In this document: positions 20,574-33,000 of the stretch, in pieces
Layout: every line of letters begins with the position of its first letter
How positions within the stretch are numbered: position 1 is the first letter of the stretch
NCBI GenBank assembly: GCA_020137815.1
Contig: CM035354.1
Location: 2,185,495-2,249,494 of the forward strand
DNA: 64,000 nt
Direction: 5' to 3'
Source: Hormiphora californensis
Taxonomy: Eukaryota > Ctenophora > Tentaculata > Cydippida > Pleurobrachiidae
The notes under the pieces: generated by a model
Told to the model about the DNA's origin: nothing
Databases searched by the model: none
Seen by the model: only the letters and a program-made list of their open reading frames with translations
Program-made: the position numbers and the translations under genes

Positions 20574-23014
20574 AATTGAGAGAGAAATATAACGATGAAA
20601 AACCCGGAGAGGGCAAAGGTGTAAGTTTGACAATAAAAGTGGTCACCTTTCCAGCCAACTAATTTCTGTTAGTTTTTGGCATAATTATGTATAATAATTA
20701 ACAACGATTAATAATTAACTTGCTCCCTACTGGTATGAAAGCACGTTCTGTACCAGAACGCCCTAACATTTTACCGCAAACTGGTAAGATATCACTGATA
20801 TCATTATATCAGGTGTTCAGTATAGAAAACAGTTAAACATTTGAAAATATAAAATACCTTTGCCCCTTTCTTGCAGCCAGCTATGGATCGTTCCCTGATT
20901 TTCTGACCCTTCACAAAGGCATCATGGGATATTTGAAAGGTTTGGAGGTGGAGGAGGGAGGTGACAAAGTCCCACTGAACAAGAGAGTTGGAACAGTCGA
21001 TGAGGGACTCAATGAAGCTTCTCTCATAATCCAACATCTCCTTCAGAGGGCTGAGCTGTGGGGGATGAGTTAGAGTATCATTAATTTAATTAATTAATTA
21101 GTTAATTACTGTGGGATAAGTTAGAGTATTACTGCATGGGGGGATCAGTTGATTTACCTTCAGACTGAAATAGCAACACGTACAAGGTGATACCTGCACT
21201 TGCTTTCAAAACACGTACAAGATGATACATTGATACCTGCACTTGCTTTCAAAACACGTACAAGGTGATACCTGCACTTGCTTTCAAAACACGTACAAGA
21301 TGATACCTGCACTTGCTTTCAAAACACGTACAAGGTGATACCTTGTATGGAGGTGGGGTATGGCGCTGCCATACAGGACTTGAATGAAAAAAAACTTACC
21401 GCGTCAGATTGGATTTCAGCAGACATTTCTCCAATAGATTTGAGGTCCTCCGCAAAACTATCCTTGTGGTGAATTTCACCATCCTTACAGAAGCTTGAGA
21501 TGAGATGATGGTGCAACTGAGGGGGGTAATTAATAAATTAGCAATTAGAAACCTGAGGAAACAGACAAACCAACAAAATTATTGCCATGCTCGACCCTGT
21601 TTTCCAGACCAACAACAGATAAGATTGGCCCAAACAAGTTACACGGTCGCTTGTAGTGGGAAAACGGTAATGGAAAACGAAGATACAATAAGACGACGCG
21701 CAACCGTGACCAATCAGGGCGCTAGTACGTGCTGACACATGAACTTTTGCCGCGCGTTATGCACCGTGCGCGTCTCCTTACTGTATTTTCATTACGGTAA
21801 TTTGACTACAAGCAGCACTGTTACGTTTGTGTAGCGGGCTGTTATGTAAATCTCGAGCTCCTTGCAAACAGTTTTAATCAGGGCATTTTGGGATCTACTT
21901 AGATTGACATCACTTTCTATTGCTTTCAGATCAGCTTTCAACCGCTCCACTTGTCTATCTGCCTGGAAAATGAGGGAGGATTAGGAAATGATGTCCAGGT
22001 GGACCTTTCTCGACATAATAACATGTAGTTCTAATGAGGAGTAACAAGAATCGTACCGAGTTGGGCGTGTATGCTCTCCCTGCAATGTTGTGTCCAAAAG
22101 TCTGGATGTTCTTCATAATAGATCCTCTCTTCTTGAGATCACTCTGAACCAAGTCCCTCTCTTTTTCTATCATGTTCACTATCACAGGCTTTAAAGGAGT
22201 CATTAACCCACTTGTATGCGATGTTGACCCACTCTGAGATGGAGAGAGGAAGGAGTGGTGAAAGATCGTGTATGTGTTCTCGATAAAGCATGGGACGATA
22301 TGACCAGCAACAACAAAAAAGATGCAATACCTGTTTAAGAGTTGAGTCAAACGCCATGTTAACAGCACACTTGGCATCGTCGTACCTAGGAATACATAGT
22401 TAACACCTAGTTAACACATTTAACCTCTCTATCTACTTTTTTAAAAACTTAGTCTACCTCTCCTTAAAGCTAAACTATATACAGGGTGGTTCAGAAACAT
22501 GGAGCCACTTGGAGATAAAAGTTGGAAAAATACAATCCTCTCTCTATTGTACGGATCAAAATTTCAACGTGTTACCCTGTCAGTTGACAGGCTGATAATT
22601 TTTATGAAAGAGTGACTCTCTGTCGATCTCAATCCTCAGGGGACACCTTTTCTAGTCAATAGACCGTGAAAATACGTTTTTAATTACACTGTACATTGGA
22701 GAGCGAACTGTATTGACACATTAGTTATCTCAAAGTGGCTCCATGTTTCTGAACCACCCTGTACTACAAAAAAACTATAGTAAAACTATGTTCAACTTGT
22801 TTAACTTTTCTCCTGTACTAAAACTCAGTCGCTACCTCATCGACCCTAATTTGACTAACTTGAAGAGGCAAATCCACTGGAAAACATTCTTGATGCTCAG
22901 AGCGGTTCGGCTCTGTTCCTCGGATACCATGTTCCTATGGTCTAGTAACACGTACCCATCCTCTGTACTGCTATGCCTGCTACTTGTCCGGCTACTGCTA
23001 GATCCACCGAACAT
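15150..23014 (-). CDS. KICS2: KICSTOR complex subunit 2 (KICS2/C12orf66)
   Basis: KICSTOR tethers GATOR1 to lysosomes to restrain mTORC1 when nutrients are low. Exons: 23014-22836, 22385-22331, 22233-22057, 21962-21825, 21516-21400, 21055-20858, 17268-17162, 17070-16930, 16596-16582 (15 nt), 15941-15785 and 15285-15150. Segments matching my memory of the human protein, in order: LFKLVKLGSMRYDDAK near the N-terminus, LSPLKEM plus VQWDFVTSLLHLQTF, MLLSKFTLYFSKTL, KLSDFCRKTRAH plus FVGHG, and the C-terminal TYFLCILDENVFLS with a final helix ISRFLDDF. Expected length is about 473 aa (human 445). All junctions keep phase except exon 10 to 11: TTA|GTACCT is phase 0, but the homologous frame of exon 11 needs phase 2, so a small exon may be missing or an indel present. 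The intron between 20858 and 17268 holds 3.6 kb of tandem repeats. Confidence 0.85.
15286..15784. repeat. 27-bp minisatellite in KICS2 intron 10
   Basis: About ten units of CCTAGTCCACCTTCCCACAT(TGTACCA) at 15470-15712, with C-rich DNA before it. The open frames through it are artefacts of the repeat period (27 bp, divisible by 3). Confidence 0.85.
15982..16090 (+). mobile_element. hAT-type MITE, copy C
   Basis: Complete 109-bp copy, CAGGAACCGACCGA...TCGGTCGGTTCCTG. Duplication GTATTCAG (15974-15981, 16091-16098). It lies in a KICS2 intron, 40 bp from the exon 10 acceptor. Confidence 0.95.
16495..16548. repeat. Short CTGTCTGGCGCC... hairpin element
   Basis: CTGTCTGGCGCCGCG...GGGTCAGACAG with ACCCCATCTCAGAATC inside. 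Related words occur at 54800-54880, 55777-55851, 56343-56401 and 60648-60723. Confidence 0.55.
16700..16808 (+). mobile_element. hAT-type MITE, copy D
   Basis: 109-bp copy with a few substitutions. Duplication GTTCTAAC (16692-16699, 16809-16816). In the KICS2 intron between exon 8 and the 15-nt exon. Confidence 0.95.
17338..20690. repeat. Tandem repeat block with a 1058-bp duplication, KICS2 intron
   Basis: TCACTGCGCTGGCAAGCGCA begins at 17607 and again at 18665. The two 1058-bp units (17607-18664 and 18665-19722) give identical frames everywhere I compared them. Diverged relatives flank them (17338-17600 and 19740-20690). Each unit ends in an inverted repeat: GGCCGGAAAGGTTGCCCTAT and its complement around 18490-18660 and 19550-19720. 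Short frames inside are duplicated non-genes. Confidence 0.9.
20477..20570. repeat. GA microsatellite inside an inverted repeat
   Basis: (GA)n flanked by inverted copies of GGTGACCACTTTTATTGTCA (20414-20450 and 20605-20650). Confidence 0.85.
21176..21345. repeat. Minisatellite in KICS2 intron 5
   Basis: About four to five copies of ACACGTACAAGGTGATACCT GCACTTGCTTTCAAA, period 36-44 bp, between exon 5 (ends 21400) and exon 6 (starts 21055). Confidence 0.8.
21642..21817. mobile_element. CGCTTGTAGT-ended MITE, diverged copy
   Basis: Begins GTCGCTTGTAGTGGGAAAAC and ends GACTACAAGC, with GGTAATG and ATTACGGTAA inside. It is a diverged relative of the palindrome at 46630-46819. In the KICS2 intron before exon 5. 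Confidence 0.6.
22482..22761. mobile_element. 280-bp mariner-type MITE
   Basis: Inverted ends CAGGGTGGTTCAGAAACATG and complement, flanked by TA (22480-22481 and 22762-22763). TA duplication and CAGGGTGG ends are typical of Tc1/mariner relatives. It lies in KICS2 intron 1. Confidence 0.85.
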
Positions 23015-23633
23015 TCATAGCTAAAAAGAGGGGGGGTGTTTACTGCTTAGCAGGACATTGATTGAGGAGTTGAAATTCCAACAACACTGAATTCAGTTCC
23101 AGGAACATGAGAGAAATGCGCGCGTGAGTGTGCGCGCCACACCAATAATATTTCTCTCCCCGCGCCCTACGAACATGACACAAAAGGGGAAATTCGGAGG
23201 TGCAGAGACGGGTTGTAGCAAGAGACAAAATTTCCAACACGTAGTGTCAAACGACGGTTAATTCAGACTTATAACTTTTATAAGGGCTCCAACCAGACAC
23301 AAAACATGGTAAGACTAAGAGCTGCAAGCGACTAAAAACAAATTAAAATTATCAAAGACTGGAATGCATGTCCTGCAGTACAGACTACAGCTGACAAGCG
23401 ATACTTTAGTTACAACATCAAAACAATAAACTATATTATGAGCAACACCAAGGAAACAAGAAAGGAAAATAAATAGTTAAAATCAAATTGCACTCCTGTC
23501 TGTCCTGTTATTGTAGACAGCCCGCCAAGTCAGAGAGGGAGACTTTATCACAAACACTCTGTATAGTGTGAGTTTTGTGTATTTGCTTGTTCTGACTAAC
23601 AGTTACACTTGAATTTAGCGAGTTAAGACCACC
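23015..23633. promoter_or_regulatory. Divergent intergenic region between KICS2 and the TMEM272-like gene
   Basis: About 620 bp between two divergent start codons. A pyrimidine tract with TTTTTAG lies 8 bp before the KICS2 ATG. No repeat family or clear TATA box seen; it presumably contains both promoters. Confidence 0.4.
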
Positions 23634-25820
23634 ATGGCCCCCTCCTTTTGGGACCAGGTAAATGGAAAAATAATAAAACCTTTATGTTTCAGATTACTTG
23701 AATTAAAATGTAGCTGTGGTTGTATAACGCGTTGATCCGTATTTGACAATGTCCCACATGTTTTCAGGCGCAAGATGCCCGTCAGAACTCAGACAGTTGG
23801 ATGAAGTATTTCTTTACCATGGCAACCATTACTAGTTTAACGGCATGCGGTAGGTGGGGGTTGGGGGGTTTTCATACCCTATTCTTGCTACATGGAGAAA
23901 AGTGTTAAAGCACATGAATGAAGCACATAAAGGTCGTTGCCACCCCCCACATGTTTTTACTTCCCGATTATACAGCAAAATAATGTCTGCACCCAATGTT
24001 ATGCTACGTCCCTGTTTTATTCTCTTCCATTTGAACATATCCCTCTTCCAGTACCGGCGATATCGCTTTGCGATAGTCCCTTGTGGGCTTGCCGTTGACA
24101 ACCCAGGCACTTGGAAGAAGAAGAAGATGTTATCCCTCTTTCATCTTTTTTATTCATCCATTTCAAACTGATCTATCTACAGGAACGTGTTGTATGATAC
24201 TTGCAATGCTGCTCCCTTTTATTGCCTTGGTAATTGGAATTGTGAAGATAGACGAGTGCCCTGTTAATGATATGATACCCGTTTATCTGGTGAGATGTAA
24301 ATCACAAATCACAAATCACACCGTAAATCACACCACATCACAATGCTAAGTTATCCATCTCCGGGGGGCTTCAACCCTCAGGGGCCACTCAATCAAGAGC
24401 ACTCACAAGTGTCGACCACATCACATTGACGAGTCGCTTGTGTTCCTCTTACCCGGTACCTTATAGTAGAAGAAGATTACTTAGTAATAGCATTGACAAG
24501 TAAGGACTGTACTAAGTGGGACTTTCTGAAGAGTTATATCTTTCTGAAGAGTTATATCTTTCTGAAGAGTTATATCTTTCTGAAGAGTTATATCTTTCTG
24601 AAGAGTTATATCTTTCTGAAGAGTTATATCTTTCTGAAGAGTTATATCTTTCTGAAGAGTTATATCTTTCTGAAGAGTTATATCTTTCTGAAGAGTTATA
24701 TCTTTCTGAAGAGTTATATCTTTCTGAAGAGTTATATCTTTCTGAAGAGTTATATCTTTCTGAAGAGTTATATCTTTCTGAAGAGTTATATCTTTCTGAA
24801 GAGTTATATCTTTCTGAAGAGTTATATCTTTCTGAAGAGTTATATCTTTCTGAAGATTTATATCTTTCTGAAGAGTTATATCTTTCTGAAGAGTTATATC
24901 TTTCTGAAGAGTTATATCTTTCTGAAGAGTTATATCTTTCTGAAGATTTATATCTTTCTGAAGAGTTATATCTTTCTGAAGATTTATATCTTTCTGAAGA
25001 GTTATATCTTTCTGAAGAGTTATATCTTTCTGAAGAGTTATATCTTTCTGAAGAGTTATAATATCTTTCAGATCGCTATAGGTATCATTGGAATCATCAG
25101 TTCCGGTCTGAGTCTGACTCGCCAGTACTTCAAGGATGACGAGAATAAGCAGAAATGTATCATATGCCTTCAAGTTCCAGTCTCCATCCTCTGGTTGGGG
25201 TTCTTTATTGCAGGTATGTTATCATGGCATGTTGTCATGGTAACTGTTACCCCTTTCTAGCTCATACATGAAATGCACAGTACATGCGTCCCATGTTGTG
25301 CAATGCAGGCCGTCACTGAGCTATTGGCCAGTGTGTGGCTCACACCGCATTTTATTTCATAAAATTATTAGTGTGCTCTGTGAGGGTTCGGTAGATCAAA
25401 CTCACCATAGCCCCGACCACCGCTACCATAATTGCGTAATGAATCACGTGATGTTAAAATGCAACTCTCCTGCCAGGAAACATCTGGGTCTACGGATCAT
25501 TATCTGAAGTGGAGACAGAAGACGAAGACAGGATGATAGCGGGGAAAAAAGGGAAGCCCATACCCAATCCTAATTACTGTCATCCCTGGGTCTACTGGCT
25601 CGCATTCTTCCTCGTCACAGTGGTTTACGTTGCCCTAATCCTTATCTGTTGTATGATTTGCTGTGTCGGTGCTTTCATGGCCAAAAAGGCATCTGAAGCT
25701 GAGGAAACGCCCCTAAATGACACCGAAACTACAAACTACACTGATGAATCTGCCGGGGGAAAGAAGGAGGGAGAAGGAATCCCTGAACCAGAACCCAAAC
25801 CGGCTGATAACCCTGCATAA
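23634..25820 (+). CDS. TMEM272-like four-transmembrane protein
   Basis: Exons 23634-23657 (24 nt), 23768-23849, 24183-24289, 25072-25213 and 25477-25820 join cleanly to 232 residues starting MAPSFWDQ. I see four hydrophobic spans: TACGTCCMILAMLLPFIALV, IAIGIIGIISSGLSL, a span around VPVSILWLGFFIAG, and WLAFFLVTVVYVALILICC with a Cys-rich end. GNIWVYG after the third span and the Cys-rich fourth span recall the TMEM272-like family. The cytoplasmic tail is acidic and Pro-rich (EPEPKP). The cellular role of this family is unknown to me. Intron 3 is almost entirely an 18-bp minisatellite that runs into the exon 4 acceptor. Confidence 0.72.
24522..25066. repeat. 18-bp minisatellite running into a splice acceptor
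   Basis: About 30 near-perfect units of TTATATCTTTCTGAAGAG; four units have TTT in place of GTT. The real exon 4 acceptor is TATCTTTCAG|ATC, so each unit resembles the polypyrimidine tract with TGAAG in place of AG. The 18-bp period leaves long frames open in several phases on both strands; I do not regard these as genes. Confidence 0.95.
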
Positions 25821-28167
25821 TGACCTAATAAGCTGTGCAGTTGATCTGTTTATAATAATTAAACTGCTCAATTGGTAAAAATTAATTGCGTTTTCGTGAT
25901 ATGAAGCGAAGCTTGCTAAAAGAGAGGTAAATACTGCTTCGTGATCGAGATTTTGTCCTCATGCCCATGGTGAACCGTAAAAACTAAAGTAAATGTAAAT
26001 TATGCACTTAATATCCCACTCAATAGTGAATAAATACCCAGAAAAATGGTGCCAACGCACTCTCTAAAGTATCACTTTCTCAAGTTATGGTGTTACACAA
26101 TTCAGATCTTCCCTTTATGGTTCCACCTAAATAAAAATTAAAATACTCGTTTCCTCACGCCCTATCTCTAGACGCATAAAGCACATTGAGAGAAATATCA
26201 TTGGGAAATGACGGATAACCTCTGACACCAGCAGACACAGTACACACTACTGCACACAGGAGACGACACACCGATTAAAGCAGATTATAGTCAATCAAAA
26301 CAGTAGTTTATTAGTTACTCGACCAAAACGCGGAGTTTTTACGTCAGCCGACCCGAAACCGTATTAAATTTGGCCACCCGCTGGTCTCAGGGCCTCCAAA
26401 TATGTCAAAATATGTCTGAATTGTCATTTGGGGTCATTTAGACCTTTAAATAACATGTAATTACCCTTTAATTACATGTAATTACATTTTAATTACATGT
26501 AATTACTTCCAATTACATTCCAATTACTTCAGCACCTCGAGAGCTTTCGAACGCACCCTAGAACACCTTTCTACTCCTTCTAATTGCCGAGTTCTGTATA
26601 CCCCTTATTTTGACTGTTTTTCGCGTCCTACCCCTTATAGGTTTGGGTATGGCCATCGCCTCACCCCCTATACGTCGCGGGATCTCGAGACCTTTCCAAC
26701 GAGCCATAGAACACCTCTCTACGACTTCAGGGGGCTTCAAAACTTTCACTCTAAAAATATCTATGGTTTTATGGTTTATGGTTTATGGTTATGGTTTTTT
26801 TTTCATCTGGTATTAAGGGCCTGTCGGCTCGGCCCCGTTGTTTTAGTTTTAGGGGGGATGTTTTAGTGGGGATGGGTTGAGTTTGGGTTATATTCGGGTC
26901 GGGGGGCCTTGCCAGGCCCCGAATTTCCCCCTTACGGCTGTACCCTGGTGCATTTTCATAGGTCAGGCGGAAAGACGTGCTGACTGCCAGGGGTTGCCAT
27001 GTTAGACGGGCGCCGTTACGATATGGGTGTTTCGTGGCCTGTTTACAGGTGCACGCTGCCAAAAAGTTAATTCACTAAAATGGCTCTAACCGCCAAAGTC
27101 CAAACCACTTAACCGTTTTAGCTAATTGATAATTCAAAGTTTATCTGGTAGGAAATGTCAAGGCCTAACCCCAACTCAAACCCCAGCCCAAACACTAACC
27201 CTACTTTGGCCGTAACACCGCTAACCGCTTGACCGTAAAAACCGCTTGTCAGCACTCACGAAATACCCAGATTTTAACGCTGGCCGGGAGCGATTATAAT
27301 CTGGGTTCCTTTCATCCTGTTTACAGGTGCGCACTACCAAAAGAGTACACTTAGACCGACTTTTTTCAAACGGCTATGATAACCCTGCATAATGACCTAA
27401 TAAGCTGTGCAGTTGATCTGTTTATAATTGCTCAATTGGTAAAAATTAATTGCGTTTTCGTGATATGAAGCGAAGCTTGCTAAAAGAGAGGTAAATAATG
27501 CTTTGTGATCGATATTTTGTCCTCATGCCCATGGTGAACCGTAAAAAGTTCAAGTTTACAACTAAAGTAATGTAAATTATAATGCACTTAATATCCCACC
27601 CAATAGTGAATATATACCCAGAAAAATGGTGCCAACGCACTCTCTAAAGTATCACTTTCTCAAGTTATGGTGTTACACAACAGATCTTCCCTTTATGGGT
27701 CCACCTAAATAAAAATCAAAATACTCGTTTCCTCACGCCCTATCTCTAGACACATAAAGCACATTGAGGGAAATATCATTGGGAAATGACGGATAACCTC
27801 TGACACCAGCAGACACAGTACACACTACTGCACACAGGAGACGACACACCGATAAAGCAGATTATAGTCAATCGAAACAGTAGTTTATTAGTTATTTGCC
27901 CCTTACAGCTGTACCCTGGTGCATTTTCATAGGTCAGGCGGAAAGACGTGCTGACTGCCAAGTTAGACGGGCGCCGTTACGATCTGGGTGTTTCGTGGAC
28001 TGTTTATAGGTGTGCGCTTAATTCACTAAAATGGCTCTAACCGCCAGGCGCCAAAGTCCAAACCACTTAACCGTTTTAGCTAATTTTAAGTTTATCTGGT
28101 AGGAAATGTCAAGGCCTAACCCCAACCCAAACCCCAGCCCAAACCCTAACCCTACTTTGGCCGTAAC
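25821..28167. repeat. Duplicated 3'-flank and satellite block
   Basis: The last codons and 3' flank of the TMEM272-like gene (25806 to about 26318) are repeated with a few indels at 27378-27895. Between and after lie degenerate units with GCGCCGTTACGATATGGGTG and TTTACAGGTGC, plus CCCTAACCCCAACCC stretches. A CpG-poor run with ATTACATGTAATTACATTT repeats is at 26450-26530. No gene is seen. Confidence 0.75.
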
Positions 28168-28853
28168 GGGGGGTACGTCACCTTTTTTTTTGCCCACATT
28201 TGCCCACATTTGCCCACATGGGCAAACTGAAATCTCAAAAAACAGGTATAATGTGGGCAAAGTGGGCAAAAAGTGGGCAAAAATATTATAAGCATCAAAA
28301 CTTTACCAGAAAACCCTCTGTGATAAATGTTTTTCACCTCCAATGTCTTCCAAGAGGTCCCCTCTATCGATTCCAACCGAAATTAATGTGACCTTTTAAC
28401 TAGGATGAACACGCTCCACTTCCACGGGACAAAATTGCAAAATTTTGGCAAAATAGCAAGGCGTTTTTGTTTTTGGGGTATTTAGGGAACTTGTTCATCT
28501 AATAAGGTTTCCCTTGCATTGTACTCCCAATCGGTGGTTACTTAGGAAACCAAATTTTTTCATTCAAGCCTGAGTTGGAAACGTGCCTAAGATGACAATT
28601 TCATTTGCCAACAATTTGCCCAATTTTCCCCGTTGGCATGTGACCTGTGCAATCCCTAGGTCAGAAAATTACGAGTGGAACGACTGCGGGGCCTGCCAGG
28701 GACATTGGGCGTGAAAACTATGGGTGTTCGAGGACGTTAGTCCTGGTGTCAACAATTTTATTATAAATGTTTTTGCCCTTTGCCCTTTTGCCTACTTGCC
28801 CCTTGCCCATGGCAATCAATTAGAATAGGCAGGCAAAAAAGTGACTACCCCCC
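28168..28853. mobile_element. 686-bp MITE with GGGGGGTA ends and GTAAC duplication
   Basis: Starts GGGGGGTACGTCACCTTTTT and ends with AAAAAAGTGACTACCCCCC. Flanked by GTAAC (28163-28167 and 28854-28858). Inner ends are rich in TTTGCCCAC / GTGGGCAAA. It interrupts the satellite unit. No coding capacity. Confidence 0.82.
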
Positions 28854-28858
28854 GTAAC

Positions 28859-29560
28859 AAACCGTTTGCTAATAAACCGCAACCAATGGCCAATTTGAGT
28901 AAACTAAACGGTAACTGATAGAGAATAGCCCTAACCGGTAACCCCAAACCAAACCCTAACCAGACCCTAACGGATAGCCCTAACCCGTCGCGCGCGCTAA
29001 AACTACGAATTGTTAGCAGTGAAATGCACCCAGATTTTAACTTTTTCCACGCTGGCCGGGGCGCCGTTACGATCTGGGTGTTTGGAGGCCTGTTTACAGG
29101 TGCGCGCTGCCAAAAAAGTTGATTCATTAAAATGGCTCTAACCGCCAAACCACTCAACCGTTTTGGCTGATTCAAAGTTTATCTGGTAGGGAATGTCAAG
29201 GCCTAACCCCAACCCAAACCCCAACCCTAACCCTAACCCTACTTTAGCCCTAACCCTAAAAAACCGTTTGCCAGCACTCCCAAAACACCCAGATTTTAAC
29301 TCTGGCCCGCTGGCCGGCCTGGCCGCTCGACATGGGCGCCGTTACGATCTGGGTGTTTGGAGGCCTGTTTACAGGTGCGCGCTGCCAAAAGAGTTGATTC
29401 ACTAAAATGGCTCTAACCGCCCGCGCCAAACCACTCAACCGTTTTGGCTGATTCAACGTTTATCTGGTAGGGAATGTCAAGGCCTAACCCCAACCCAAAC
29501 CCCAACCCTAACCCTAACCCTACATCCTACTTTAGCCCTAACCCTAAAAAACTTTTTTTC
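28859..29560. repeat. About 250-bp satellite units with telomere-like tracts
   Basis: At least two adjacent units with CACCCAGATTTTAAC, GCGCCGTTACGATCTGGGTG, TTTACAGGTGCGCGCTGCC and CCGTTTTGGCTGATTCAA. Each contains runs of CCCTAA (29216-29265, 29500-29545). Older relatives lie at 26950-27330 and 27900-28160. Confidence 0.85.
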
Positions 29561-30022
29561 TTTTTTTTTTCGACATGGACATTAATTTTCATTTTCTCCT
29601 CTCGTTTGCGCTGTCGTTGAGCGATTTAAATGTAGCACGCGAAATTTTATCTGGCAAGTCCGCGCGCCGCGCGTTTTACTACTAAAAACGGCATAAAATT
29701 TGATATCGGAAAAAAAGTTTAAAAAAAAGAGGTTTGGAATCACTTTCTCCTTTCAAAACTTGGAACCGCTCAGTTTCCGTCACTGTAAAGTCCGATTTTT
29801 TGAAACTGTCACCCCCCTTTTCGTGCGCGGAATGTTTTTGCGCGTCACATCACATGTTAACGTGTGGTGTGCGCGTCAAATTTGATAAATTTCACATGCG
29901 CGGTCATTTTGGGGTGACAGTTTCAAAAAATCCGACTTTACCCCCTTTCTTTCATTCTCAGCTTCGTTCAAAACTCACAATATCAATTATCTAGTATAAT
30001 AACTCACTAATTTTTTTGCAGC
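29561..30022. promoter_or_regulatory. Upstream region of cyclin B
   Basis: Unique sequence with an inverted repeat of GTGACAGTTTCAAAAAATCC-type (29780-29800 and 29915-29940). It ends in TTTTTTTGCAG|C directly before the ATG, an acceptor-like site 1 bp from the start codon. Confidence 0.5.
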
Positions 30023-33000
30023 ATGGCTACCACTAGATTCGGAGACAGAAATCTGGCCCGTCCAGGAATCAGACGCAACCCGCTCGAGTGTAACAATGTC
30101 ACGAAACCGTTGAAGGATGGAGCTCTTAAGCCCAGTACGAAACCACTCTCATCAAACGTATTTGGTGTGAGCCGGGCGTATGATACTCGATTTAAGAAGA
30201 ATGAGCTCGTCAAACCCAGCACTAAGCGGGCAATGCTCCCCGAGAAACCAAAGACAGTCAAACAATCTGTAAGTCAAGTTTTAGGTGATTTACCATGAGC
30301 TTTGCCAGTCTCAATTTTCGGATGCTACAGTTTTTTTGTCTTGAGAAAAGACCGCTAACAACTTCCTTCTCCAGTCGATAGATGAGTTATCGAGCAAGTT
30401 GTCCAACTTCTCCATAATCCAAGATGTGGACGAGGATGACAAGGAGAATCCCCTCATGTGTAGCGAGTACATCGTGGACATTTACCAGTACATGCGCCAA
30501 ATGGAAACGTTCTTCGAAGTAAGCAACAGTAGATTTTATTATTATTATTAAATCTTGTATACATAATACATAACGCTTCTTTCTTGTAAGCTATACGGAA
30601 TTAACTACTGAAAAGATTCACTGCTGATTAGATTCTATGCTCTTGATTTCTCTAAACTTAGTGATAAGTATATATATATATATATATATGTATTATATTA
30701 TATTAGTGCTGTAGTAATATAATAGTTGTAACAGATAATGATTAATACAGTTAATAAATTAAGTAATGTAATAAGTTAATTAATTAATGTAATAAGTTAA
30801 TAAGATAACAATAGTAATAATGGTTAATTAAGCTATGTAATGTAGTAGAGAAAAGCTACATTACTAGGCTATAGTAAAATAAGTGAAAAAGATTATTTTC
30901 ACGGAATCACACGTAATTCAAATTTTAAGACGAATATTTAAGATAAGTAGAAAACTTAAGACTAATTTAGGACTAATTTAAGACTTAATTAAGACTAATT
31001 CAAGACTAAGTTAAGAATATTTAGAGACTAATTTATGACAATGAAGCTTGGATAACTAATTTACCTACTAAATAAAGTATAAACTTACGATAGCTGCTAC
31101 GTTACGTCAATAGATTATCATCAAATGTAGAATTCTCTAATATATGTGCTACTAGCATTCTGAACTTGCGTTTCACGTTTTTGTCTTGACAAAATATTAA
31201 GGGGATACGGTAGTTTAATTCGTAGATGGCTAAAGAACTGAGCTCCTGTCTTAGAGCGGACACTGCCCCTGCAGATACACATTCAAATAGTTTGTGGTAA
31301 GATGAGTCGGGCAACAACCCACACTCTAGGCATGTCGGAACGGACACCGTGCTGTCATGCTGCAGATACCGGAACGCAAAGTTCTGAAAACGTAGATTAT
31401 GACCGTGAGTGAAGTCGATAATCGCCGTAGATTCTCCTCTACTGAGAGCTCGATGGAGAAGAGCAACAGTAGAACATGGCTTGTAATACCGTGATCGTCC
31501 CTCATGATTCCATTACACGATCCTTACTCATTGCATATAATTCGAAAACCGGGGTAAATCAAATCAAATCAAATCAAATTAAATTTACACAATCTAAACG
31601 CGTGCGGATTTCCCAGCGAGTGGGTCCTCCTTGTCAAGTCTTAACTCAAAATATTAAAATCGAATCGCCCCGTCATGTGGTCAGTCATCAGCAAAATCAC
31701 ACACAGCAAAATCACACACAGCAAAATCACACACAGCTAAGATTTCGCCGCCTGACTGAAGTCATTCGGGACCGTGGGGTACCCTCTCACTGGAGGCCTG
31801 TCCTTGTACTCCTTCATGAAAGAACCCAGGCTAGCCTTAAACCCTGCCAATGTTTCACAAAGGGTCACCTCTCGGGGCAGTTTATTCCACAACTGAGGAG
31901 CCCTGTAACTGAACGAGTTGAACAGCTGGGTAGCTCGCCTCCTATCAGCCCAATAAGGATACTTCTGCGTTTTGACCTGTATCCCCAAGCGGCCTGTCTG
32001 GAATTCCATTCCTACACAGTTAGGTACTAGTCCATGATAGATTTTCCAGACATGTATAAGCTCGTACCTCTGGCGTCGCCTCTGAAGGGACATGATTTTC
32101 AGAGTCTCCAACCGCTCCCAGTAGGTCAGCTCATTCATCACATAGATCTTTCTTAAGAAAGCTCGCTGAACGTTCTCCAGCGCCTGGATGTCAGCTACCT
32201 TGGACGGTGACCAAACCAAGCAGCAGTACTCTAGAATGGGACGAACCAAGGCCTTGTATAGAGTCAGTAATACCTCCTGAGATCTACATCTGAACACGCT
32301 CAGAATCCATCCCGCAATCCGGTTGGCCCTCCTAACGATGTCATTGATGTGATAAGTCCATGTACCATCCGCCGACAACCATACACCGAGGTCCTTTACG
32401 TGCTGTTCAGGTTCCACAGTCGTACCTGCTTCCGTAACATAGCTCAGGGTTTCAGACGTGAAAGGTAGCTCCCTAAGCAACTGGGACTTGCCTAGGGGGT
32501 ATATCATTAGCTGAAACTTCTTCTCGTGAAGCCTCATGTTGTTATTGGACGACCACTGACTAACATTTTTGATGTCCTCTTGAAGTTCCACTTGGTCAAG
32601 AAGGGTCTGGATAGCCTGGATCAGCTTAGTGTCATCGGCAAAAGACATCGAGTCTGCACTTGAGAGGCATTCTTTCAGGTCGAGTACATAAAATATGAAA
32701 AGGACTGGCCCCAGTACGCTGCCCTGGATTACACTACTGACCACGAGTTCCCAGAATGATTGCTCCCCGTCCACAAGTACCGTCTGCTTTCGGTTGATGA
32801 GGAACTCCTTTATCCAAGCCAACAGTTTGCCGCGGACACCATAACGATGAAGCTTTTTGAGTAAGACACGTGTATCAACTCTATCAAACGCCTTTTGAAA
32901 GTCCAGATACAACACGTCCACTTCATTCCCTTCAGTGAGCTGTTTTAATACTCTATCTATATGGGCGAGGAGATGAGTCATCGTACTTCGCCCCTTTCGA

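Noticed and set aside
24481-25260. Long repeat proteins (DITLQK, FLKSYI and SEELYL repeats) on both strands
   Set aside because: All are readings of one 18-bp non-coding intron minisatellite whose period is divisible by three; open in several frames at once.
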